A DNA stretch of 64,000 nucleotides, from assembly GCA_036346205.1 (NCBI GenBank), contig JARFJB010002009.1:5910001-5974000 (forward strand). The letters run 5' to 3'. Made by a program: the position numbers and the translations under genes. The notes below the pieces were generated by a model. The model did not search any database and had not been told where the DNA came from. It worked only from the letters and a program-made list of their open reading frames with translations. Below are positions 1-11,710 of the stretch, piece after piece. Every line of letters begins with the position of its first letter. Positions within the stretch are counted from its first letter, which is position 1. Origin of the DNA: Vesta saturnalis (Eukaryota; Arthropoda; Insecta; Coleoptera; Lampyridae).

Positions 1-983
1 GTAAAGGCAAGGACCAAAAAAAAAACAGACAAGGAATTTGCACGTACCCAATTGTTTAGTGACCATTATGGCTCAGAATACATAAATCAAACTACAATAA
101 ATCAGATACAAAGAGAAATCAGCTCGCAGGCAAAAAATTCTACTTAAACAAACTGACAAAAAAATTCTTTATAAATTATAAATAGATCACTAACATCGTG
201 ACCGATATATAAGTGTGAGTGCGTTAGAAAAATACGGTACTCCTCTCTCAGGTTACACTTTCATCAATACAACAAATAAAAACAATAGAAATAAAAATTC
301 TTGTTTTATGGTCTGGCCTGGGAGTGTCTACCAACTGGCAATTGCCTTTTACAGTTAATAACCAGCGGTATCCTATACCCATTCACCAACCTACTCTACA
401 CAAATATAAATATAACCAACAACCAAAAATGCTAATTCGCACAAATACCAGAGTGGGAGGGCCCTGTACTGGTCTTTTTATTTTAGCAGATTTCAGCTTA
501 ATGAGTCCGCGTACGAATAAGATACCTTTGCAAGGCAATGTTTGATTTGCTGCAGCTTTCAGTTATATAAAGATACATACTTACACTAGAATAATTACAC
601 TTACACTTAATTGATCACAGGCACAAATCGTTAACATACGCGGTTTAACCCCGAAAGAAAAGACAACTTAGTGTTGGCGAAATCAAAAGAAAAATGTTAC
701 CGCAAGAATTACTTTAAAGACAAACTGTTTACGATGAAGGTATTTAATTAACCCAAAAATCGATCTGACTGGATTGACACTCTAACTGTGACTGCCCTTC
801 CCTCGATAACCCAACCAACTTCACTTCCGCAATCAACCACCATCTTTCAAAAGTATTAAAAACGAGAAACATTAATTCCCGTGGGAACAGTTTAATATCA
901 ATTACTTAATTTTAAAAACATGCATTCGTCCATAACCACACTACATTTCTCTCTCGAAGGTTCAAGTAACACACAAAGACATC
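1..983. other. AT-rich non-coding stretch
   Basis: No coding similarity was recognised on either strand. The open frame at 324-545 has no known motif and ordinary AT-rich composition, so it was not called. The segment ends where the left arm of a large inverted repeat begins at 984. Confidence 0.5.
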
Positions 984-1257
984 CATTAGATCAATGACAT
1001 TTTTACATCAAGAGCGCGCATAAGAAATTACAATAATTCGTTACGCCCCTTCATTTTTAAGCGTACACCTGTTACTCACTCCCCCCCCCCTCTCCCCCAA
1101 TATGTGTTTTACAACCCTAGACAAATATCAGTTGCAACATTCCTTACATAAAAATATATAAATAAAATATTTTGAAAACATTAGGCAATTTACAACGTCT
1201 TATCAAGATATTAAAAATCCACTAATTATCTTTTCTATCGTGACAACAACGGCGACT
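984..1257. repeat. Left arm of a 5.4-kb-spaced inverted repeat
   Basis: This arm starts CATTAGATCAATGACATT and its reverse complement is found at 6133-6394 with small indels. Shared blocks include the AAGAGCGCGCATAAG stretch, the GGGGCGTAACGA block, the ACAACCCTAGACAAATA block and the CCACTAATTATCTTTTCT block at the inner end. A run of C (1081-1090) is expanded in this arm only. Each arm is flanked outside by TA, which fits but does not prove a TA-targeting DNA transposon. It looks like a terminal inverted repeat of an element holding the 1.3-6.1 kb interval. Confidence 0.75.
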
Positions 1258-1568
1258 AAATCTCGTGTCATGATGTTCGTTTACGCTAATCTCGGAAACG
1301 GCCGAAAATGTTGGATGAAATTTTGTAAATGTGTATTGTTTGGTCAAACATAAAAGATAGGATAGTTTTTATCTTGATAAGTGACGGTCAATATTTTGTA
1401 TTGCAAAGTTTTACATTTGAGCGCAGCAAAGCCCGCCGGGCCGTAATGGTATAATTTCTGTTAATAAGTATTATTTTTTTGCTTCATTTGATTAATTATG
1501 CTCTTTATCTAACCCTTTTAAGTTTAAAAAGGTTTCCATTTGTTTCGGTCTGCTGATAAGATTTCTTG

Positions 1569-2182
1569 TCACTTTTCCTCTTTTGTCTTTTGTTTTGGTG
1601 GCTGTGGCTGCTCGCCCTCATCAGTTTCGCCTTCTTCAACGGTTTGTACAGTTCTATTATTGCCTTCCGGTTCATCGTTAACTAAACAATAAAATTAACG
1701 TTACATTCTGCTTTCTTTTTTTATTGGAACGTAATTCATTTAAAATTATATTTATAAAAGCGTAAAATACCTTCTATTTGGGAATCACCTTCAACTTGGG
1801 ACTCATCTTCAATAATTTTGGATTCTTCAACCCAGCACGCTCATTTCTTCAAAATATGGAAATTTACTCCGGTAATTCGCTTCCCAACTTGTGTTTAATT
1901 TTGTTTTCAACTTGTTGAAAGTAACTAAAAGTAGGTATATTGATGTACCGTAAATTATTTTCTAACTTAGTACGAATACTTACTTCTGAGGGTTTTAAAT
2001 CGCGTTTGCATCTGTTTTGCGCATTTTAAATATTCGCTATCCTGCATCAAGGCTTCCAACTGCGAGAAGATATGCGTACGAAAACGCTTTCCATCTAAAC
2101 TTTTAACAATGTGTTTCTTTTTAACTAATTTTAGAAAGTACTGCGTTTCATCCACGTCCCACGATTCTCGTTTCCTACTCAT
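1569..2182 (-). pseudogene. Myb/SANT-like DNA-binding protein, three exons, one frameshift
   Basis: Reading the minus strand, exon 1 runs 2182-1984 and encodes a tryptophan- and lysine-rich helix-turn-helix of the Myb/SANT (trihelix/MADF-like) type, with the WDVDET..FLKLV opening and the KQMQTRFKTL end typical of small insect SANT proteins. A perfect donor GTAAGT follows at 1983. Exon 2 (1924-1771) continues in phase with SWEANYRSKFPYFEEM, a known following motif, and ends at a GTATTT donor. Exon 3 (1681-1569) gives an acidic, proline- and lysine-rich tail and a TGA stop. Just after FPYFEEMSVLG one base appears lost, so a TGA is met in frame; the downstream acidic frame VEESKIIEDE resumes in another phase. 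Such proteins act as DNA-binding partners in PIF/Harbinger transposons and are also common as domesticated insect genes. Its place inside a large inverted repeat favours a transposon origin, but no Harbinger nuclease was found nearby. Confidence 0.6.
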
Positions 2183-2509
2183 TTTTATAAAAATAAACTA
2201 AATATATATTACAACTACAAAATAAATAAACTACAAAAATTTGTTAGGTTAAGGACCCACCGGAACCGGAACATGGGAAAACAAGCGACAACAATTCCGT
2301 TAGTATTGCGATTAAAACCGATGTTATGTCAGAAGAGTGTTTATACGTTCTCTAACATAGGCTCTTGTAATTATACACACGTTGTCCAACAGCCGTAGCT
2401 TTACTAAAACCTGCTTTAATAAAACCGGCGTTAGTCCCATTTACACGTTGTTTCCGCAAGCTTGAATAACAACGGTGTTATAAACCTGTGTTATATATCA
2501 GTGTAAACG

Positions 2510-2990
2510 CTGTCATAGAGATTGAAAAGAGCTTATCTAAGACTGGCACTAGTTCGGGAAACATTTTTGTAATAACTGGTGTACCATTTTGGGTAAGTCG
2601 CCTTAGGGATCAAGCCTACTGATGATTGATTCTAGGAGCTTGTATCGAAAATGAATTGGTTTTGTAGCGTAAGAAGAAGAGTTGATTAGGCTCACAGCTA
2701 TTCCAATATCATCAAGAGACAAATTTGATACAAACGTATAAAAAAAAATGATTGGTTTTTTCTACAGAATCAGCAACTACAGTTTCGCCTAAAGATGTCA
2801 CGGGGGGAACATGTACAAAAGTTTTTACTGCTGGCTTTAACTAAAGACCAAAATTTACGGCTAGGCAAAGGACATGTGGCTAGATCATGGCATTGTTGAA
2901 ACGCTTGAAAAGCTTTAGTGATAAAACTTTTTCTGGCACCAACGTATTTGCATGACGCTTGACCGTTTTATTAGATTTCCATTTGGTTTT
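2510..2990 (-). pseudogene. Non-LTR retrotransposon polymerase fragment
   Basis: On the minus strand the translation, in several frames, matches the linker and early reverse transcriptase of jockey/CR1-like non-LTR elements. PSRKFWSLVKASSKNF corresponds to the common FWSLVK..NF linker, and PPVTSLGETVVADSVEKT to the stretch before the polymerase. Further along, TPVITKMFPELVPVLDKLF corresponds to the usual 'GIP..LK.C.PEL.PVL..LF' segment. At least three frame changes are needed, so it is dead. No endonuclease or YADD part was recognised around it. It lies inside the 984-6394 inverted-repeat interval and is unrelated in detail to the jockey copy at 6395. Confidence 0.5.
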
Positions 2991-4006
2991 TCAATGTTAT
3001 TGCATTAACAAAAACCCTATTGAATCAGGGTAGGAACGAGAATGACCTATACGATTTTGTTCTTCCTTTACCACAATGTCCTTATACCGTATGAACCTCC
3101 CAGGTGGCTCGTTAGTATAACTTTTTGTTTCCGGTTTAACTAGCAATGTCCACAAAATTCGATTTTGTATTCTTGCTTAGAGCGCCGTGAATTATGTAAA
3201 TCGCTTCATTATTTATCAAATGCATAGGAAAAATACATTTACCCCAACGAGCTTAAAATCAATTTAATTCTTATTTAAAGAATTTATATAATGTGAACCT
3301 TACATATATTTGGTACTATGCACAATTCTCTAAATAAAAACTGATATTAGAGGCAATTGTATTTTTCTCATGTTACTTGAGCAATTTCCATAATCATTGG
3401 TGCCCTAGATTGAAACTGAAATGAGAACTCCTTGATCTGTCAAAAATGCACCATTGTATTCAGAATGTCATTTTACATCGAGTTAAGGAAAAAAATATTT
3501 AGAGGATCGCCCGGTATACTAAACATTAAAATTTTATCTAGCCGCTTTAAAGTTTATCTATTACCCCTTCTTCCCTTCTTCACTTTTTTTTAGAAGAAAT
3601 AGATAACTCAAAAACACTCCCGTAACCAAAAACTCTTATACATTAAATTTCATTAAAATATATCACTAGCTCTAACCTAAGATATCCACCAACTTCCACC
3701 AGTCATCTGAATTCCACATCAGTCCCTATAGATATTCTTGTCGCAGGCACAAGCGTGCTTAGGTGCTTTACACCGAGTTCGGGGTATAAGTTGGCCTATG
3801 GCACGTTGTACGTGATTTGCGGAGGTACTACCCCGTATTATCTAATTACTTCACTGTGAATTAATCAACCCCAAAACATGTAATTACCTCTCTAGAAAGT
3901 GACCGGAGGTTGAGGCCCCGAGCACAAATTCTACCCTTAACGGGCAACCTCGTGTGTACCATCCCCATTTGTATAAGTTACAAATTTTGCACTACATGGT
4001 CCCTGT

Positions 4007-4070
<64 letters not shown>
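4007..4070. repeat. (TA)n microsatellite
   Basis: About 60 bp of alternating TA. Open frames across it (tyrosine-isoleucine runs) are artefacts. Unlike the later (TA)n tracts it has no transposon terminus beside it. Confidence 0.95.
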
Positions 4071-4073
<3 letters not shown>

Positions 4074-4724
4074 GACTAATCCTTTTGCGTTCAACCACAA
4101 AAACAATACACCGAAGAAACAATTACTGGTATAATTAACATTGTTAATTTTATTTGTAATCAAATTGCACCTGTTATAAAAACCCTATTTTACAGTTATA
4201 TATAGGAAGGGCGCATCCAGTGACGTCTGAACCAGACAGTGCCGTCTCGTTCCCGAAGGGTTACCAGAATTACATTTTTATTTATATTTTTATTATTATT
4301 TACCTGGGATATTTGTTTTAATTTATTGTTATTAATAGTTAGCATTCCTTTTATTTTATATTATTATTAACTTTGAATAAATTTGCATAATTTGAATGTT
4401 CATAACAATTATTGTTTCCACGAAATAGTAAAGCAGTTTGAAGCACGAACCTGCAGGTCTTGAACTCAAGAAGGGCTCTAGAAATTTGTTTTGTAGACAG
4501 TCTCTCGTGTATATACAGATAACATATTTGATGTGAATAAAATAATATTTTAATTCTTTATGTTCATTGCCCAACAATTAAATAATAATTTACAAATGGT
4601 GCGAAATTATTTCATGTAAATGTTTGATGTATTGGCTCTTAAATATTTATCTTCGCCTAGTCTAACCGTTCAAGTGATCGATGTATTGTAATTGAACTGC
4701 GCTTAATATCATATCATTTTCCCT

Positions 4725-4972
4725 GATAGTGTTGTGTATTGTGTGTTGAGTGTCGCGTGTTGTGCTGTTTCCTGTGAATTACGTTGTGCGTTGTGCCTTG
4801 CGTTTTGAATGTTTGTTGTGTTGCGTGTTTGTGTTCTGACTACTGTGCATTGCGTGTTACGTATTGTGTGTTGTGTTGTGTGTTATGTGTTGTGTGTTGT
4901 GCGTTGTGCGTTGTGTGTTGTCTGTTGTGTGTTGTGTGTTGTGTGGTGTGTTATGTTGTGTGTTGTGGGGTA
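4725..4972 (+). repeat. Degenerate TGTGTTG/TTGCG satellite-like tract
   Basis: About 250 bp of short units such as TGTGTTG, TGCGTTG and TGTTGTG with irregular substitutions. The cysteine- and valine-rich frame read through it (4784-5041) is a by-product of the repeat. Confidence 0.85.
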
Positions 4973-5349
4973 AAGGATAACTGTGATGTTTTTCGTTCGC
5001 GATTACTCAAAAAGTTGAACAGTAATTGCATTGAAACTTGACATAATTATTTAAGTTCAATTGTCTAGACGCCAGTCATTTGCGGGTGGGTGGAATAACG
5101 AATGCATTCAAATTTTACATAGGCGCAAATGTTTGGACTTCGGTAGAGTTTGGTGGAAATCGGCTTAAGTGTGTACTTCCATGTAATACTTTTTATAAAC
5201 GAAAGTTACAACGTAACTAAAATTATACTTCCGATGAAGCGTTACAGAAATGTTGCTTATGGAGAATTCATAAAAGAAGAAGTACATAAAAAACATGAAA
5301 ATAATCAAGTTCGATGTTAACAGCCACAATGCAGTGCCTTTTTTAGCAA

Positions 5350-5445
5350 GACTACCTTGGTTAGATAGTCAAACCTTTGTCCTCAATAAAAAAAAAGTCG
5401 AGAGGTTCCTGGTTCGATTCTGGTACAAATAACTTTTTGTTTCAA
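5350..5445 (+). other. Weak tRNA-like/SINE-like segment
   Basis: GGTTCGATTC at 5411-5420 fits the pol III B box (GGTTCGANTCC) and TGGTTAGATAG at 5357-5367 is a poor A box roughly 45 bp upstream. The expected T-stem does not pair well. It may be a decayed tRNA-derived SINE or chance. Confidence 0.22.
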
Positions 5446-6132
5446 TTTAGTTAACGTTTGTATTTAAAAAAATCGGACGACACCCACTTACAGTTACTAT
5501 ACATTATAATTTAAATTTAATAAATGTATAAAGGTGTTTCGTATTTAATTTTTCAGTTTCTAAATAACTAAAAACTTTTTCATATCGAACATGGGAAAGT
5601 TTTTCAAGCCGACTGACTCAATTTTTTTTATTAAACACTTTAAGTTTTGATTCATTAGATACAATTATTAAAAATTCTGTTCACACAAAATCAACTCTAA
5701 GATTAATTAACGACTTATTGAAGTACAATTAAATACTCCATTGGCCTTTATCGTAATTATTCAAATCATTAGACACACACCCTGTCCTTGAGTATACCTT
5801 CAGTGATACTAAAAGTGCTTTACTGTATAGTTTATACAAAGGCGCGTTAATTTGTTAGAAATGTATTGCACATTATTGTGATACTTTAAGTGTTTTCAAA
5901 TATCCTTTACTTCTACTTAATTGTGTTTATTTTTGAGGAAATTAATGCATTATGTGTCATTAAAAATTTGAAATTATTTGTCGTTAATAACAATTATTGA
6001 AATATAAAGGGTTGGTTTGTGATTCATTGATTATATGATTGTAAGATTATAATACTATTCGAGGAATGGTTTGTTTCATAATGTGGGTAGCGGACTGCGA
6101 AACTTTTATTATTGTAATAAACGTTTGTCAAA

Positions 6133-6394
6133 TCGCCATAGTTTTCACTACAGAAAAGATAATTAGTGGATTTCTAATATCTTGATAATACGTCGTAATT
6201 TGCTAATGTTTTCCACATATTTTATTTATATATTTTTATGTGAGAAATGTGTGATTGTAACTAATATTTGTCTAGGGTTGTAAAACACATGTTGGGGGCA
6301 GGTGCACGCTTAAAAATTCTTTACTAAAGGGGCGTAACGAATCCTTGGAATTTCTTATGCGCGCTCTTAATGTAAAAATGTCATTGATCTAATG
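6133..6394. repeat. Right arm of the 984-6394 inverted repeat
   Basis: Reverse complement of 984-1257, ending GATCTAATG at 6394. The jockey-like coding sequence starts within one or two bases of this end, so the arm terminus and the retrotransposon junction coincide. Confidence 0.75.
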
Positions 6395-8612
6395 ATTAAT
6401 TGTGGCGGTACAGACCTGCCCACACAGAGGATGCAGAGGATGAAAACCACCGCTATCGGAGCCATCACCAGCACAGCCGGTCTCATCAGGATTGTAGCCG
6501 TCTACAACCTACCGGGAGCCCAAATAGACGAACAGGAACTGGACGACCTCTTCCAGGACAACACCCCAACGATCGCAGGAGGGGACTTCAACGCGAAATA
6601 CCCACTGTGGAACAGCAGGACCACCAACGAACTGGGAAGGAAGCTTGAAGACTACGTCGGCTCGAGAAACATCATCGCGGATGGACTAACCGAGCCAACC
6701 CACTTCCCATACCAGAAAGTATACCGACCGGACGTACTGGACGTCGCCCTTTCCCGGAACGTGAGGCTACACTACGCGATGGAGACGATAGAAGACCTCA
6801 GCTCCGACCACAACCCGGTTCTACTTCAACTAGGCACCCCGGAAGCGCCCACACCCGCACAACAATCCACGATCATCTGGAGAAGATAGAAGGACATCAT
6901 AGAAGGAAGGATGCCATCGGTGCCGACCATCGACGACGTTCAGCAGCTGAACTTTGCCGTAGAGAACATCACGAGGACCATACTCCCAAGCAACGGAAGA
7001 CGCCAGGCTCACCACGGAAGCACACCTACGGACTACACGGAGATCAGGGACCTGATCCACGAGAAAAACAGGGCCAGGAGAACCTACCGCAGGACGCAAC
7101 ACCCGGACGACCGGAGGTAGATGAACCGGATGCACCAGAATGCGAAGACAGCTGTCACGGAGCACCGAAACTCGACATGGAAGGCCAAAATGGAGTGCCT
7201 CGATACCCAAGACGGATCATACTGGAAGATGGTGAAAGCCCTAAGGAAGGAATACGTCCTAGTCTCACCACTGCACGGAAGGAACAGACTCGTCTACACA
7301 GAAGCCGAAAAAGCGGACCTGTTGAGACCTTCGAATTTCAATGCAGCTCGGTACAAGAAAACACTAATCAGGACCACATCGCCGCAGCCCACCGTGCCGT
7401 CAGGGGCAGCCTAGCAGGGGATACCGAGGACAACATCCGAGAGAATTCCAAAGCATCGTCAAGAAGTGAAACCCAGGAAAGCCCCGGGACCGGACTCCAT
7501 CCCGAACAAGGTTCTGAAGCTCCTCCCACTGAAAGGCATCGCATACCTCACGGCCATCTACAACGCGGCGCTTAGTCTCAGACACTTCCCAATCAGATGG
7601 AAAGAAGCGGACACCGTGATGATCCCGAAGCCCGGAAAGAAACTCTGTCACCCTCAAAACTACCGCCCGATCAGCCTACTAACAACGATGGGAAAACTAC
7701 TGGAGAAGATCATCCACATCCGACTACAGGAAGAAATTGAAGAACACAAGATCCTTCCCGACGAGCAGTTCGCCTTCCGTCCTCGACACTTGACCACACA
7801 ACAAGCGCTCCGGAATACATCATACGTGGATTCAACTGGAAGAAGTTCACCGGAGGGATGTTTCTGGACATCTCCATGGCCTTCGACAAGGTTTGGTACC
7901 ACGGACTCTTCAAGATGCTGGAACGCGAAATCTCCCTATCCATGGTGAAGATGATCCGGTCTTACCTCACTAGTCGATGCTTCAGGACGAAACTACCCCA
8001 CTGCAGGTCGCTTCTCAGGAGAACCACCGCGGGAGTTCCTCAAGGTTCGATAATCGCACCTACGCTTTTCAATTATTTTTATGTTTCAGACTTTCCAAAG
8101 ACCGAAGGAACCACCCTAACCACCTATGAGGACGACACCGCAATCCTCGCCTAGTCACACAGCAACGACCAGGCTGACAAGATCCTACAACGAGCAGCAG
8201 ACGACCTGGAAGGATGGTACTCCAAATGGCGCATCGGAATCAACTCCGAGGAAAGCACCGCTGTCCTGTTCACCCGAAGACCCATGAGGCACAAGAGAAA
8301 CATTTCCACGTTCGGCTAGGACATCCCATGAGGGATTCCGTGAAGTGCCTTGGACTCCTCATGGACAGGAAGCTCCGATGGAACCAGCACGTCGCAGACA
8401 GAAGAGCCAAGGCCTACGTCATCATCAGGAAGATGTATCCGCTCATGGGGCGAAACAGCGTCCTAAAGACCGACAACAAGATGCTGATCTACAAGTCGAT
8501 CATCCGCCCGATTTTGACGCCGCTCTTTCGTACATCAAGCGCCTTCATACTATCCAGAACAAGTGTCTCCGGAGCGACCGACTCCACAAGCACCTCAAGA
8601 TGGCCATCTTAA
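6395..8612 (+). pseudogene. Jockey-like endonuclease/reverse transcriptase, broken
   Basis: The copy first shows the C-terminal half of an apurinic-type endonuclease: AGGDFNAKYPLWNS, the RPDVLDVAL block and the DLSSDHNPVLLQL end (about 6560-6830). In-frame TAG codons at 6887, 7118 and 7412 interrupt the linker. The reverse transcriptase starts with RKAPGPDSIPNKVLK (about 7470), then YRPISLLTTMGKLLEKI and FAFRPRH. A frameshift near 7850 leads to FLDISMAFDKVW and GVPQGSIIAPTLFN. The catalytic box reads YEDD (8126-8137) instead of YADD. After another stop and shift the thumb region VKCLGLLMDRKLRW follows. The normal product copies element RNA at a nicked target; this copy cannot do so. Confidence 0.85.
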
Positions 8613-8934
8613 TGCTTCATGAAAACCATCGCAGCCAACCAGGAGATGGTACTAGCGGCCCGTCCAAATCCCGTCATTTCGAGATTATGGAACTACGACG
8701 TCAACGACGAGACGAGGCACAAGAGATCGAAGATCATGCTGTGTTGAGTTAAATAAAATATTTACAACATGTAGTTATATGCCTGTTTATTGTTACATAT
8801 CTTAAGTTAGTTTAAGTTAGGTAGGAATAAAATGACATGTATATACTATGCCCTGAATAAAGCAAGGTCCGATGAAGGTATAGGGGACATCTGCCCGGTA
8901 TACCGTAGTCCTACCGATTAAAATGAATGAATGA
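6395..8934 (+). mobile_element. Jockey-clade non-LTR retrotransposon, 5' truncated
   Basis: A roughly 2.5-kb copy lacking ORF1 and the start of the endonuclease. It is markedly richer in G and C than its surroundings, which marks it as an arrival with its own composition. The 3' end carries polyadenylation-like AATAAA (8751-8756), an untranslated tail and a terminal AATGAATGAATGA run at 8922-8934, the short-repeat tail usual for this clade. No target duplication could be defined. Confidence 0.85.
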
Positions 8935-10150
8935 TCTTTTTACATGTCGTCTTCATATTCTGACCTGCCAGTACGAATATCCTGACTATATCTGCACATT
9001 AATCAAAGTACCTACTTGCCTTTATTTTATTTTCCCTTACCTGTTATTTAATTATCCTTGCCAGTCTCCCATCGAGTATTAAACCCTGACCCCGATTTGC
9101 TTATTCCTTCTAACTAGCGAAATGAACCATTGTTCTTAATATACTTTCCCAGTTTACCTACCCGAGGAGTATACAAGGCACCATTTAGAATTTTTTCTGT
9201 TGCCAACGTGGTTTACTACCTCGAAGGGAAAGAAACCATACCCCATCAAACTAGCTCCCCTCTTCAGAATGTGTTATCTCGTGAAGGCCGATACCATTTT
9301 TCTTCTTTCATTTAATTCCATTCATCTCTTCTCCACGAAAATTATAAACAAAATAAAAATACCAAATAAAAATATATATTCATCCCATTCATAAATTTCA
9401 TCCCCACCGCAACCACCAGAAATCATCATGTTTATATATCAACCTGCATACTTCACATATTATCCAGATCATCCCCGCTCATTAAACATTTTGTACATCA
9501 CCTATTATATTACCCCTTTTTGGTCACACTGTATTATTAAAACACCGAGACCGTTCATTATATCAGATCCCCGATTCATAATATGTCCCCAACATTCATG
9601 CATTAAATGAAAATCATTTTTAATACACAAAACTTTCCTTTTCAATGTAACATTTCCATTATATTCAACACATTCTCATTATATCATTTAACCATTCAAA
9701 AACACGTGTGTAATCACCGTAATTCAAATAACAGACACATCAATCTATCCATCTTTCATAACACGCTTTTGCAGATTATAATTATCCTGCATCTGTTACA
9801 ATTAAAATCGCTTAAGCTTGTGTGTGTACATTATTATAATAATTTTGTTGCAATACTCTGTTTTTTTTTATTCATGTGCGTTAGAATAAAACAGAATCAA
9901 GGAACGTAAGTCTGCCGTGTTAATATATGCGACTGTGATAATCGTATGTCGACACTTAATATAATATTCTGGCATTCCCCATTTTGGGGTTTTGTTTTGA
10001 TTGTTGGTTTAATTTCCCTTTTATACGCTTTACTTCATATATTACATAAAAAACAGTTTTTTTGAAAACTACATTACTTATAAACGTTGTAGAAAGGGGT
10101 AAATATAATTTTGTATACAGATATGTGAATTTTAAATATAATTTGTTTCA
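8935..10150. other. Non-coding interval
   Basis: AT-rich sequence with pyrimidine-rich stretches (about 9000-9700). The open frames at 9130-9909 show no recognisable domain and were not called. A few hundred bases after 8935 could be older repeat, but nothing could be named. Confidence 0.45.
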
Positions 10151-10159
10151 AAGGTTAAG

Positions 10160-11125
10160 ATGCTTCGTAATAAACATCTAAAGTTGCAAGCTCAACAAGT
10201 AATTATAAATGTTCTTCATTATTTTGAACGAGAACGTGACAATGGTGGTGCATTTGCACCATTTACTTCTGTTATGCAGGTACAACTTTTTTTAGGTTAT
10301 TAAACTGGATTTTAAAACTTATATAATTGTATAATAGCGTGCTACTGAAGCCTGCGGCATAGGCGCTCGCAAATACTAAAAAAAGGTTTCGTTATGCAGC
10401 ACCAAATCAACCGGATGCCACTTTTAAACGCAAAAGAAACAAAGCGAAATCATCCAAGGTCGATGACTACATAAAAGACTGTGTTAAACTCAAAATTTAC
10501 GAAATGCATTCAAAACGTACCTATATGCCTAATCATTTTACCTAAATTTTGTGTAATTAGCTAATATTTTATTAGGCTGTCATGTTACTGTAGCGAGAAG
10601 TTTCAGAAGCGGGTGTGTTTAACTTCAGTAGTGCAAGTTTAACACGGTTTTTGCATTGGTTTTTCTTTTACAAAAGATGATGGCAGAAGAGGTCTATATG
10701 AATTGGACCACATTGCATCAAGCAGAGTTCGATTTTTTAGGGACTTCGTTACAAATAAAGAATCAAAAGATTATGATCATGTGTTCTTAGACGAGGCGTG
10801 GATATTCAGTAGAGGATCTCCTAAAAAATGTTGGCACGATAATACCTTAAAAGTATTAAAAAGAAACCGATGGGGGAAGGAAAACGTTACGAACAAATTT
10901 CATCTTTTTGCTGTAGCGGAAATGTTTTTAGGTTTAATGTCCTCAATGCAGGAAATAAAGACGGATTTGTACCAAACGCTTCCCGTTATTTTCAACAAAA
11001 AATCCACATGCTACTTATTATTGAGACATGTGTAAATTGTTTGCAAAATGGTTCGAAGAACAATTAATACCGAACTTAAGTGAACCGAGTTTAATTGTGT
11101 TAGATAATGTGCAATGGATACTACT
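10160..11125 (+). pseudogene. IS630/Tc1-mariner transposase with long D-E spacing, copy A (truncated)
   Basis: The N-terminus (MLRNKHLKLQAQQ, then VLHYFERERDNGG) is followed by a short intron-like gap: donor GTACAA after ATGCAG at 10279, acceptor AG before CGTGCTACTGAAG near 10339, after which translation resumes RATEACGIGARKY. The first catalytic aspartate is in VFLDEAWIFSRG (about 10783-10818) and the next block KKCWHD is present. The second aspartate lies in SLIVLDNVQW near 11110, after a frameshift. Nothing after this is recognisable, so the third acidic residue is lost. It is a sister of copy B at 11711 and copy C at 16590. Confidence 0.7.
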
Positions 11126-11710
11126 TTTGTTTGTTTAACCCGCTTCCTTAGAATAAGATTTGAGTTCTTTTAAACTTTTTTTATAATTTCAACATTATTG
11201 AAGAACATTTAATGTTGTGTAACTGAAATGATTATTTTTTATTACGTTTTATTAAAATTGGATGGGTTCAATTTATTTCATTTGCTATCTTTGCCTCCAA
11301 ACAATTGACCTACGTTATCGATACATGCACCTAGCTAAATAAAACGTTTATTTTGCCATCGCATATCTAAGTATACATCAAAAGATGGTTAAAATGTGAA
11401 GTGCATTTTGAGCACCCGACGTATGTTATCGACTGGTTAAACGCATTGAAAAGAGATGACCTATAAATGCTTGTTGAAATTTTTGTCTTAATATGATCAT
11501 GAAAATGCTCCTTTGGCTAACCTAGTTTGTTATTCTTATGACATAACCACCTTTTGCTTGTTACTACTTGTTACTTTCTTTCACATTTCCCACGTTTCCA
11601 TATTTCATTTTTTATTATGCATTTTCAAAACGGTTCGTTTCAGAACACTTCCTTTGTTCAATCATTTACGTTTATTCCAACATCTTTGTTAGTTTTTCCG
11701 AAACCTCGTA

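Larger units (their letters stand above)
2991..6132. other. Interior of the inverted-repeat interval, no gene recognised
   Basis: Apart from the TA and TGTGTTG microsatellites and one weak tRNA-like site, listed separately, this stretch is AT-rich with many stops in all frames. No transposase motif was found that would explain the flanking inverted repeats. Confidence 0.5.

Noticed and set aside
324..545. 73-codon frame in the first kilobase
   Set aside because: No recognisable motif and ordinary AT-rich composition.
3725..3850. Possible 5S rRNA or tRNA because of GC-rich blocks near 3740-3840
   Set aside because: No match to 5S internal control sequence and no pairing acceptor ends.
3910..4163. 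Frames rich in Tyr-Ile repeats, as also at 36214, 43433, 50166 and 56113
   Set aside because: Translation of (TA)n microsatellites.
4784..5041. Cys/Val-rich 85-codon frame
   Set aside because: Read through a TGTGTTG-type repeat; no signal of a real gene.
7177..7575. Overlapping frames within the jockey-like element
   Set aside because: Shadows of the endonuclease/reverse transcriptase in other frames.
9130..9909. Four overlapping frames of 60-100 codons
   Set aside because: Low-complexity AT-rich translations with no known domain.
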